Source: Anaerolinea sp. (GTDB lineage: Bacteria; Chloroflexota; Anaerolineae; Anaerolineales; Villigracilaceae). From it: a stretch of DNA of 42,597 bases. A program made the translations under genes and the position numbers. Location: positions 1 to 42,597 of the forward strand of contig JAIFNG010000152.1 of NCBI GenBank assembly GCA_020047815.1. Reading direction: 5' to 3'. Shown one piece after another: positions 9,026-16,283 of this stretch (positions are counted from its first letter, which is position 1; every line of letters starts with the position of its first letter). Below the pieces are notes generated by a model. The model did no database searches, was not told where the DNA came from, and saw only the letters and a list, made by a program, of their open reading frames with translations.

Positions 9026-9052
9026 CAGGGGAACCATTTCTAAAAACCTATT

Positions 9053-9679
9053 CTATCCAACGAGTTCACGGGCGATACGGGTGGCACTGGATGCGTCTGC
9101 CGCGAAACCGTCTGCACCAATTTGGGTGGCAAATTCCTGCGTAACAGGAGCGCCGCCGATCATCACCTTCACCTTGTCGCGTAACCCGGCAGCTTTAAGC
9201 GCCTCGACAGTCACGCCCATATTGCTCATGGTGGTCGTGAGCAGCGCCGACATACCAATGACCTGTGCACCATCCTCGACGGCTTTTACAAAGGCCTGAG
9301 GGGGAACATCCACACCGAGGTCCATGATCTCAAAGCCTGCGCCCTCGAGCATCATGGCAACCAGGTTCTTGCCAATATCGTGCAAGTCGCCCTTGACCGT
9401 GCCAATTGCAACCTTGCCAGCAGATTCAGAAGCGCCGCCTGCCAGATGCGGTTTCAGAAGCGCCAATCCAGCTTGCATGGCACGCGCGGCGATCAACATT
9501 TCAGGAACAAAAATGTCACCCTCTTCATAGCGGGTTCCGACTTCGTCCATGGCAGCGATCAGTCCTTCTTTTAAGATGACATCAGCTCCGATGCCAGCAG
9601 CCAGTGCTTCCTTGACACCGGCTTCAACACTTGGTGCAGCCCCTTCGATCACGTTATCAAAAATTTTTTTCAGGTCCAT
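9053..9679 (-). CDS. Corrinoid (B12-binding) methyl-carrier protein, MttC/MtbC type
   Basis: This 208-residue protein has the normal two-part layout of methyltransferase corrinoid proteins. An N-terminal helical cap (about 1-85, with MDEVGTRYEEGDIFVPEM) is followed by a Rossmann-like cobalamin domain (about 88-208). The cobalt-ligand motif DxHxxG is complete (D98, H100, G103), and the downstream SALLTTTM and GGAPV stretches line the nucleotide tail pocket. It should accept a methyl group from an MttB-type enzyme onto Co(I). It is the only corrinoid protein here, so it probably serves both MttB paralogues (12479 and 23341). No RamA-type reactivase or corrinoid:folate methyltransferase is seen in the window. 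Confidence 0.93.
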   Translation of the reverse strand: MDLKKIFDNVIEGAAPSVEAGVKEALAAGIGADVILKEGLIAAMDEVGTRYEEGDIFVPEMLIAARAMQAGLALLKPHLAGGASESAGKVAIGTVKGDLHDIGKNLVAMMLEGAGFEIMDLGVDVPPQAFVKAVEDGAQVIGMSALLTTTMSNMGVTVEALKAAGLRDKVKVMIGGAPVTQEFATQIGADGFAADASSATRIARELVG

Positions 9680-9754
9680 TTTTTCTCCAGGAGAGTGAGG
9701 GTTGAAATGATAAACCCTGACAATTGAAAAAACATGTCTGGGTTATAAACACGC

Positions 9755-10417
9755 TTACAGGTGCCACGATTCAGAATCTTCTTCCATAATATTATCCAGG
9801 ATGGCTTCATGTGCACGATCGATATCATCCAGCAAAGCCTGCCGTGCGGTCTCTGTATCGTGGTCTTTCAATGCATCAACGATCCGCTTATGGGTGACTT
9901 CCATGGTTTTTCCAGCCCTGCGCATGACCATAAATCGAGCCAACTGATCGTGCATTTTTCCAACTAGATCAGCCAACTCATTGTTGCCACTCGCCTTTGC
10001 CAGGAGGTAGTGAAAACGCCGGTTTTCATCGGTGTAGCGGTCATAAGATTCATCATCGTCGCCTGTATATCCGACATGGACGGTTTCTAAATCCTGGATT
10101 TGCTCTGGGGTAATCCGCAGCGCAGCGCGCTCAATGGCAGATAGTTCCAAAATACGGCGTATGTCCAACAAATCTCTCAATTGTTTCAGAGTGATGGTTG
10201 CTACAAAATAACCTGAACGGGGCTTGATCAATACCAGCCCTTCATGACTAAGCATCTGCAATGCGTCACGTACCGGCATAACACTCGTATTGTACTCTTG
10301 AGCAATGGCTTCAACATTTAGCCGTTCTGCTGATGTACGCTGCCCCATTATGATGGATCGGCGCATTTTTTTGTAGATCAGGCTTTTTGAAGTACAGTCG
10401 GTGAACGCCTTACTCAT
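9755..10417 (-). CDS. GntR/FadR-type regulator with FCD domain
   Basis: This 220-residue regulator has an N-terminal winged helix (about 20-75; NTSVMPVRDALQMLSHEGLV is the recognition region). An all-helical FCD ligand domain follows (about 82-212) with its characteristic ENRRFHYLLAKASGN and HKRIVDALKDHD histidines, which usually bind a metal that holds a carboxylate ligand. It is transcribed away from the ABC/MttB operon and towards the corrinoid gene, and it is the obvious candidate to control both. The start has AGGAG 8 bases upstream. The ligand is probably the imported substrate or a carboxylate intermediate (inference). Confidence 0.9.
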   Translation of the reverse strand: MSKAFTDCTSKSLIYKKMRRSIIMGQRTSAERLNVEAIAQEYNTSVMPVRDALQMLSHEGLVLIKPRSGYFVATITLKQLRDLLDIRRILELSAIERAALRITPEQIQDLETVHVGYTGDDDESYDRYTDENRRFHYLLAKASGNNELADLVGKMHDQLARFMVMRRAGKTMEVTHKRIVDALKDHDTETARQALLDDIDRAHEAILDNIMEEDSESWHL

Positions 10418-10445
10418 TACATATGCTCCTCATTACATATACAAA

Positions 10446-10474
10446 ATATTACCACAAGATATATCAATTAGCAA
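10446..10474 (-). promoter_or_regulatory. Candidate promoter of the gntR gene
   Basis: On the minus strand TTGCTA (10474-10469) and TAATAT (10451-10446) are 17 bases apart. They would start transcription about 20 bases before the regulator's ATG. Confidence 0.45.
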
Positions 10475-10492
10475 TAATCAGCCTGTCTGATA

Positions 10493-10526
10493 TATTAGTT
10501 ATTGACTAATAGCATATTAGATGCTA
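10493..10526. promoter_or_regulatory. Two overlapping inverted repeats, candidate GntR operators
   Basis: TATTAGT-N5-ACTAATA (10493-10511) and TAGCAT-N5-ATGCTA (10510-10526) are both perfect. Together they cover the -35 box and spacer of the plus-strand promoter and reach the first bases of its -10 box. The half-site size and 5-base spacing suit a dimeric winged-helix repressor; the adjacent GntR protein is the likely binder. Confidence 0.65.
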
Positions 10527-10530
10527 TGAT
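10502..10530 (+). promoter_or_regulatory. Sigma-70-type promoter of the ABC/MttB operon
   Basis: TTGACT (10502-10507) and TATGAT (10525-10530) are separated by exactly 17 bases. Each hexamer has five of six consensus bases. The predicted start near 10537 gives a leader of about 150 bases before the binding-protein gene. Confidence 0.7.
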
Positions 10531-10600
10531 TAATTCATTGGATTTCCTATCCTTAGATGCCAACCACAAGAGTAGTATGTCTTTCCTGAAAGATTTTCCC

Positions 10601-10610
10601 AAGGAGGTGA
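10601..10610 (+). promoter_or_regulatory. Perfect Shine-Dalgarno sequence with no gene behind it
   Basis: AAGGAGGTGA is a full complement of the canonical 16S 3' tail. The next possible starts are a TTG at 10625 that gives only four codons and a non-standard ATA at 10621 that gives ten. It may load ribosomes for a tiny leader peptide, act as a ribosome standby site, or be a relic. Confidence 0.45.
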
Positions 10611-10685
10611 CCGCTCAAACATAGTTGCGATTTCTTTAGTATGTAATTCCTGACATTCTCACACAAATCAATTCTAGGAGAAAGG

Positions 10686-12386
10686 TTGAAAAAAATGGAA
10701 AAGAAAATTCACCCACTCGTTACTGAAGCCAATCAACAACTACGGGAAGGCAAAATCACCCGCCGCGATTTCCTGAGGCTCTCAACCCTGTTGGGGCTCA
10801 CCGTCGCCAGCGCCGAGTTTCTAGCCGCCTGCGGTACGCCGGAACAAGCCGCAACCGAAGTCCCCGCTCCCGCCGCAACCGAAGCTCCTGTTGTGGCAAC
10901 CGAAGCCCCCGCCACTGGCGGCATCGTCCGCGGTGGAACCCTGACCTGCGCCACCCGCATCGAACGTGTGGATAATCCCGCGACCACCTCACTGATCAGC
11001 GCAGCCCAACCCTGGCGCCATGTGATTGAATACCTCACCCATACCGACCCAACAGGCGTTACTCATCCCTACCTGCTGGAGAGTTGGAATGCCAGCGACG
11101 ACCTGCTGACCTGGACTTTGATCCTGCGCAAGGGCATCAAGTTCAATAATGGACAGGAATTGACCGCTGACGATGTCATGTTTAACTTCAAGCAATGGCT
11201 GACCGAATCCGTCCAATCCTCCATGTTTGGTGCAATGAGCTACCTCGACTTGTCCGGTGTGGAAAAGACAGACGACTACACCATTACCTTGAAGCTCAAG
11301 ACTCCGTCCATCTTTATCCCCGAACATCTCGCCCAGTATCCTGCTGGCATCGTCCCCGCCTCATTCGGTGGCGACATCACCAAGGAACCCATCGGCACTG
11401 GCGCTTTCACCATGGAAGAATATGTGGTCGGCGAACGCTGCGTCCTCAAAGCCCGCAAGGACTACTGGCGCAATGGCGCAGATGGCAAACCTCTTCCCTA
11501 CCTCGATGAAATCATCATGGTTCAACTCGGCGATGACCGCTCAGCTGACCTTTCTGCCTACCAAAGCGGCCAGGTGGACACCATCCTCGAACCAAATGTT
11601 GCCATTTGGGAAGCCCTCAAGGATGATGCCGATACAACAGTGGTTGCCACTCCCACCGGAGCCACCCGGGTTCTGCGCTTGCGCGCTGACCAGGAACCCT
11701 GGAATAAGGTTGAAGTTGTTCAGGCGTTGAAGCATTGCCACAACCGCGAGAAGATTTTAGCGCTCGCCTTGCAAGGACAAGGCACCATCGGCAATGACAG
11801 CCATGTATCCCAGGCAAATCCCGAATTTAATGACATCCCGCCCTATCCGTTCGACACAGCCAAGTCAAAGGAATTACTTACGGCTGCGGGTTATCCCGAT
11901 GGATTAACTGTTGAATTGGCTGTTGCCAGCGACTGGCCCGAATCAATGGCGTATGCTCAAGCACTCAAGGAAGATGCCATTGCAGGCGGATTTACTATCA
12001 ACCTCAATCCCATGCCTGCTTCACAGTATTGGGAAGGCTGGACCGATTTCAACATGGGGATTACCTGGTGGTCTCACCGCACGCTGGCTCCCATGATTTT
12101 GGCAGTCGCCTATACCGGCAACCCCGATGGCACCCCCGCCGCCTGGAATGAATCGCACTGGGTTGACCAGGAATTCAGCGACATCCTTACCGAAGCAGTC
12201 GGCACCCTCGACCTCGAGAAACGCAAAGAACTGGTCGGCAAACTGCAAGTGATTCAGAAGGAACGCGGCACCATTTGTTTGCCCTTCTTCATGAGCGTTT
12301 GGAAGATCTACAAGAAGAACATCCACGACATCGAACCCACCCCCGACGAATACGCTATCTTCTACGAAACCTGGAAAGACGCGTAA
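10686..12386 (+). CDS. ABC transporter substrate-binding lipoprotein (dipeptide/nickel type)
   Basis: This protein of about 566 residues is a family 5 solute-binding protein, the class that captures peptides, opines, betaines and similar cationic solutes. The N-terminus has a twin-arginine motif (RRDFLRL near residue 27) and then a lipobox (LAAC near 50), so it is probably exported folded by Tat and lipidated. An Ala/Pro/Glu/Thr-rich linker follows. The mature protein starts with the typical RGGTLTCATR and contains the family's FNNGQELTADDVMFNFK. TTG 10686 has AGGAG 5 bases upstream; ATG 10695 is the alternative. It heads the operon with the permeases and ATPase, though an MttB gene sits between them. 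Confidence 0.9.
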   Translation: MKKMEKKIHPLVTEANQQLREGKITRRDFLRLSTLLGLTVASAEFLAACGTPEQAATEVPAPAATEAPVVATEAPATGGIVRGGTLTCATRIERVDNPATTSLISAAQPWRHVIEYLTHTDPTGVTHPYLLESWNASDDLLTWTLILRKGIKFNNGQELTADDVMFNFKQWLTESVQSSMFGAMSYLDLSGVEKTDDYTITLKLKTPSIFIPEHLAQYPAGIVPASFGGDITKEPIGTGAFTMEEYVVGERCVLKARKDYWRNGADGKPLPYLDEIIMVQLGDDRSADLSAYQSGQVDTILEPNVAIWEALKDDADTTVVATPTGATRVLRLRADQEPWNKVEVVQALKHCHNREKILALALQGQGTIGNDSHVSQANPEFNDIPPYPFDTAKSKELLTAAGYPDGLTVELAVASDWPESMAYAQALKEDAIAGGFTINLNPMPASQYWEGWTDFNMGITWWSHRTLAPMILAVAYTGNPDGTPAAWNESHWVDQEFSDILTEAVGTLDLEKRKELVGKLQVIQKERGTICLPFFMSVWKIYKKNIHDIEPTPDEYAIFYETWKDA

Positions 12387-12402
12387 CTACAACGTGCTCG
12401 AA

Positions 12403-12436
12403 ATACCTCCCGCGCTGTTAACAGCGCGGGAGGTAT
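12403..12436 (+). repeat. 34-base perfect GC-rich palindrome after the binding-protein gene
   Basis: The arms 12403-12419 (ending CGCGCTGTT) and 12420-12436 are exact reverse complements. The hairpin lies 16 bases after the stop and lacks a T run. Such structures often stabilise the message of the abundant binding protein and reduce readthrough into the next gene. Confidence 0.75.
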
Positions 12437-12478
12437 CTATCCTGATTTACATAACTCCATTTATTAAAGAGGTAAGGC

Positions 12479-13930
12479 ATGATTCAAACTCATGGCACAA
12501 GCACCACCAGCGCCCATTACTCCCGTATGGGCACACAGGAATGTGAAAAAATCCATCAAGCCAGCCTGGAAATTCTCGAGCGCGTTGGCGTTGATGTTCA
12601 CGATGAAAAAGCAAGAGACATATTGGTAAAAGGCGGCGCGAAAACAGACGGGTTACGCGTACGCATCCCCGAATACATGGTCACACGGGCATTATCCACG
12701 GCGCCAAAGACTCTCACACTTTATAACCGCAAAGGCAAGGTTGCCATCCGAGCCGGCGGGTATAGTTCCCATTATGGCGGCGGATCAGACTGCCTCAACA
12801 TCCTCGATCATCGCACAGGGTTACGCCGCAGACCAGTTTTGAGCGACGTAAAAGAAGCCTCAACCCTGATGGATGCTTTGCCGGAATTTGATTTTGTCAT
12901 GTCGGCTTTCCTGCCCGAAGATGTGGACCAGCGCATTTACGACCGCTACCAAATGGAAGTCATGCTCAATACGACCACGAAACCGATCGTATTTGTCACA
13001 CCTGATTTTGAAGGTTGTGTCGCCGCAATCGAGATGTGTGAAATTGTTGCAGGGAGTGCAGAAGCCTTCCAACTGCATCCCTTTGCCACTTGTTATATCA
13101 ACGTTACATCAGGTTTGATCGCAAATCAGGAAGCCCTTCAGAAGTGCATGTTCCTGGCTGAAAAAGGTCTGCCACAACTATACATTCCATTGAATGCGGG
13201 CGGCGTTAATTCTCCTGCCACGACAGCTGGCTGTATGGCTTCAATGGACGCCGGCATTCTGTTGGGAATCGTTCTTTCGCAACTTGTTCACCCGGGTGCC
13301 CCAATTGCCATCCCTGGCTGGAATGGCGGGCCATACAACCTGCAAACCATGGTCGGTAATTACGTTCTCGCCGATGAGCAGGGAGTGCCAACTTCAATGG
13401 GCAAACATTATGATCTCCCTGTATTTGGCTTGGGCGGCTCGACCGACTCGAAAATGCTGGATCAACAAAGCGGTTTTGAAGCCACCCTCAGCCTGATGAC
13501 CTCCCTCCTGCACGGCGCCAACATCGTCCATGATGTTGGATTCATGGATGCTGGTTTGCAAGGCAGTATGCAAATGATGGCGATTTGCAACGAAATTCTT
13601 GGTTTCCTGCGTGCCACCACCGCCGGTGTGGTTGTCAATGATGAAACCCTGGCGTTGGATGTGATCGAAGAGCTCGGACCCACTGGCAGTTATCTAGGAC
13701 ACGAGCACACCATCCGTCACTTCAAGGAACCTTTTTACTCCAAACTGATTGACAAGAATCCCTATTCAGTCTGGCAGAAGCGCGGAGGCAAATCAATGGA
13801 GGAACGCGCCTCCAAGATGGTGGATGATATTCTCGCAAAGCATCAGACCGAGCCTTTGTCAGACGAAATCCAAAAAGCCATTCATAATGTAGTCCAACGC
13901 GAACAAGCCTGGATCGATAAACAGAAGTAA
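12479..13930 (+). CDS. MttB-family (trimethylamine methyltransferase-like) corrinoid methyltransferase, copy 1
   Basis: This 483-residue protein spans the full MttB family length with no internal TAG, so it belongs to the non-pyrrolysine branch. Characterised members of that branch demethylate glycine betaine, proline betaine, carnitine and related quaternary amines. Family stretches seen are LEILERVGVDVHDEKARDIL, a long barrel core, SLLHGANIVHDVGFMDAG and the C-terminal NPYSVWQKRGGKSMEERA. It would transfer a methyl group from the substrate to the corrinoid protein encoded at 9053-9679. GAGGTAAGGC precedes the ATG. It lies between the ABC binding protein and its permeases, which links transport directly to demethylation. 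It shares the overall pattern with the copy at 23341 but is clearly diverged. Confidence 0.92.
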   Translation: MIQTHGTSTTSAHYSRMGTQECEKIHQASLEILERVGVDVHDEKARDILVKGGAKTDGLRVRIPEYMVTRALSTAPKTLTLYNRKGKVAIRAGGYSSHYGGGSDCLNILDHRTGLRRRPVLSDVKEASTLMDALPEFDFVMSAFLPEDVDQRIYDRYQMEVMLNTTTKPIVFVTPDFEGCVAAIEMCEIVAGSAEAFQLHPFATCYINVTSGLIANQEALQKCMFLAEKGLPQLYIPLNAGGVNSPATTAGCMASMDAGILLGIVLSQLVHPGAPIAIPGWNGGPYNLQTMVGNYVLADEQGVPTSMGKHYDLPVFGLGGSTDSKMLDQQSGFEATLSLMTSLLHGANIVHDVGFMDAGLQGSMQMMAICNEILGFLRATTAGVVVNDETLALDVIEELGPTGSYLGHEHTIRHFKEPFYSKLIDKNPYSVWQKRGGKSMEERASKMVDDILAKHQTEPLSDEIQKAIHNVVQREQAWIDKQK

Positions 13931-13938
13931 AATTTGAT

Positions 13939-13988
13939 AAGCCTGACAGGGTTTTATCAAGACGTGGTGAAAACCTATCAGGCTTTTT
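13939..13988 (+). terminator. Terminator-like hairpin after the first mttB
   Basis: AAGCCTGACAGGGTTTT and AAAACCTATCAGGCTT (right arm 13970-13985) pair with one mismatch, followed by TTT and G. It stands between mttB and the permease genes and may lower expression of the transporter body compared with the binding protein and methyltransferase. Confidence 0.65.
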
Positions 13989-14018
13989 GTTCATACCCCG
14001 TAAGCAACGGAGAAGCCA

Positions 14019-15329
14019 ATGGCTAGATATATCGTGCGGCGGTTGCTCACCATGCTGTTGACCATGATCCTGGTTTCCATGCTTGTGTTTGCCATCGTTG
14101 AAATTGCGCCAGGGAACGTCGCCCGCAACATTCTTGGTGCCTATGCCACCCCTGAACAGGAAGCATCCATGTCGCGGCAGTTGGGATTGACCCGGCCTGT
14201 AAGCATCCGCTACATCTCATGGCTCTTTGGCTCGGATTGGCAAGCCAAAGGGGAGATCGGTCTGCCGATGGCGCAAATCATCAGCGAGCAGGGACTGGTC
14301 AAGAACGCCCGTGAGTGGTGGGCGGTTGCTCCAAACGGTGAACATCTGCAATGGACCGTGGAGGAAGGCAAACTCTACAAACTGGTCCTACTTGCTGATG
14401 GAAACACCGAAAAAATCCTGGATGAAAGTTCCTGGAAGGCTGGAGAAGACGGTGATGAGTATTTCTGGGGAGTGGATACTGCAAACCGTGCCGCCAAATG
14501 GGTAAAAGGCTCGAAGGATATTGAGTATAGACTGGACTATTCAGGCTGGGTGGAAAGTACTGGCGCTCCCGTCGAATACATCCCCCTCAGTAAGGGACTT
14601 ATCCGCGGCGATGCGGGGGTATCACTTCGTTATCAGGCGCCAGTGTCCGAAGTTATCGGGCGAAGGATTCTCAATTCATTCATCCTGGCAGCACTGGCAA
14701 TCGTGGTATCCATTCCCACAGCAGTCATCCTCGGCTTGATCGCGGGATTGAACGAAGGAAAATTGATCGATCGTATCATTTCAATTGGCGGCTTGATCAC
14801 TGCCGGTTCCCCCGATTTTGCAACCGGCATTTTACTGATCATGGTCTTTGCCATCTGGTTAAAGGTTTTGCCAGGGGCAGCCGTCTTTACCTCAGCAGAT
14901 GCCCTTTGGAAAAACCCAAATCTGTTGGTGTTGCCTGTGTTAACCGCCAGTTTGGTTGAAATCGGTTATGTCCTGCGCATCACCCGCTCCAGTGTAGTCG
15001 AAGTGATGAACAGCCCTTATGTCCGCACAGCCATTCTCAAAGGGTTGACATACCGCCAGGTGGTTACTCGCCATGTGCTGAGAAATGCAATGATGGCGCC
15101 CATTACCGTCATCATGCTGCATGTCAACTGGTTCATTGGCGGCTTGGTGGTGGTCGAATCCGTGTTTGGGTACCCCGGGCTTGGAAGTTTTATCCTCAAC
15201 GCAGCCCTTTTTAAGGATGTGTACTCCATCGAAGCTGGCGCTATGGTGTTGATTTTGCTGGCAGTCGGAACCCAATTGATCGCGGATTTGATCTACTCGC
15301 TTGTCAATCCGCGCATTCGCTATTCATAG
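14019..15329 (+). CDS. ABC transporter permease, DppB type, with a long periplasmic insertion
   Basis: This 436-residue inner-membrane permease has a normal N-terminal helix (MARYIVRRLLTMLLTMILVSMLVFAIVEIAPG). The C-terminal core (about 205-436) contains the permease loop that docks the ATPase and ends in the usual DLIYSLVNPRIRYS. Typical DppB proteins are about 310-340 residues. The extra 100 or so (about 95-200, rich in W, K, E and D) form a soluble insertion between helix 1 and helix 2, on the outside. Such insertions occur in some homologues and may shape docking of the binding protein. GGAGAA precedes the ATG. It pairs with the gene at 15339. Confidence 0.9.
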   Translation: MARYIVRRLLTMLLTMILVSMLVFAIVEIAPGNVARNILGAYATPEQEASMSRQLGLTRPVSIRYISWLFGSDWQAKGEIGLPMAQIISEQGLVKNAREWWAVAPNGEHLQWTVEEGKLYKLVLLADGNTEKILDESSWKAGEDGDEYFWGVDTANRAAKWVKGSKDIEYRLDYSGWVESTGAPVEYIPLSKGLIRGDAGVSLRYQAPVSEVIGRRILNSFILAALAIVVSIPTAVILGLIAGLNEGKLIDRIISIGGLITAGSPDFATGILLIMVFAIWLKVLPGAAVFTSADALWKNPNLLVLPVLTASLVEIGYVLRITRSSVVEVMNSPYVRTAILKGLTYRQVVTRHVLRNAMMAPITVIMLHVNWFIGGLVVVESVFGYPGLGSFILNAALFKDVYSIEAGAMVLILLAVGTQLIADLIYSLVNPRIRYS

Positions 15330-15338
15330 GAATCAGCC

Positions 15339-16238
15339 ATGGCAACAGAAAATATTTCCATGACAAAATCCACCTCCAGATTTGTCTTAACTTTACGCGG
15401 AATCTGGAAAGGATTGCAGGAACTGGCTGAGTTGATCTTTGCCTCTCCCACCGCAGTCATCGGGCTGGTCGTTGTGCTTGCCTGGGTGTTCGTGGCGATT
15501 TTTGCCCCGCTTATCACAACCTACTCCCCGCTGGAACAGGATTACAAGAACATCAACCAAAAGCCCACGGCAGCACATGTTCTCGGGACCGATAATCTGG
15601 GACGCGACGTTTGGACGCGTGTGGCATATGGGGCCCGCACCATTTTATCGCTGGGACCAATTTCTGTATTTGTGGCATTCCTCATTGGGCTGGCGCTTGG
15701 TCTGCCCGCAGGATATTATCAAGGCTGGGTGGATGAACTCATCATGCGTATTCTTGATGCACTGATGGCATTCCCGACCATCCTTCTTTACATGATTATC
15801 ATTTCGGCAGTTGGAGCATCGCCATTCAACGTAGTCATCGCGATTGCCATTGGCGGTGCACCTGGCATTGCCCGTCTTGTTCGCGCTCTCACAATGGATA
15901 TACGCACTCGCGAGTACGTCGCAGCGGCAAAATTGCGCGGCGACAGTGACATCATGATCATGCTGCGGGAGATCCTGCCAAATAGTCGCGGCCCCTTGAT
16001 CGTGGACTTTTTACTGCGCATTGGCTATGCAGCCTTCTACATCGGCACACTCGGCTTTTTGGGACTCGGTCTGCCACCACCCACCCCCGATTGGGGAGGC
16101 ATGGTGCAGGAGGGTCACGGCCGCATGAGTGCAAATATCTGGCCCGTTCTATCTGCCACAATGGCAATCGTAACGCTGGTCATTGGCTTGAATATGTTTG
16201 CTGATGGCTTGCGCGAAGAAAGCATGCGCTATCAATAG
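15339..16238 (+). CDS. ABC transporter permease, DppC type
   Basis: This 299-residue partner permease begins 9 bases after its neighbour. It has a cytoplasmic N-terminus, one helix near 35-55, the family's VLGTDNLGRDVWTRVAYGARTIL, and four or five more helices. The EAA-type ATPase-docking loop lies around 180-215 (AAAKLRGDSDIMIMLREILPN). The length is normal. It forms the transmembrane channel with the DppB-type subunit and the fused ATPase that follows. Confidence 0.92.
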   Translation: MATENISMTKSTSRFVLTLRGIWKGLQELAELIFASPTAVIGLVVVLAWVFVAIFAPLITTYSPLEQDYKNINQKPTAAHVLGTDNLGRDVWTRVAYGARTILSLGPISVFVAFLIGLALGLPAGYYQGWVDELIMRILDALMAFPTILLYMIIISAVGASPFNVVIAIAIGGAPGIARLVRALTMDIRTREYVAAAKLRGDSDIMIMLREILPNSRGPLIVDFLLRIGYAAFYIGTLGFLGLGLPPPTPDWGGMVQEGHGRMSANIWPVLSATMAIVTLVIGLNMFADGLREESMRYQ

Positions 16239-16283
16239 CATTATGGACTCCAACAATTCCTGCCGTTGGAGTCGGAGAAACTT

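Noticed and set aside
10601..10610. Fragment of a 16S rRNA gene end on the opposite strand
   Set aside because: Only the 10-base anti-Shine-Dalgarno complement matches; flanking bases do not continue the rRNA sequence.
10733..11038. Long opposite-strand frames inside the binding-protein gene
   Set aside because: They are antisense shadows of a well-supported gene, Arg/Ser/Ala-rich and without start signals.
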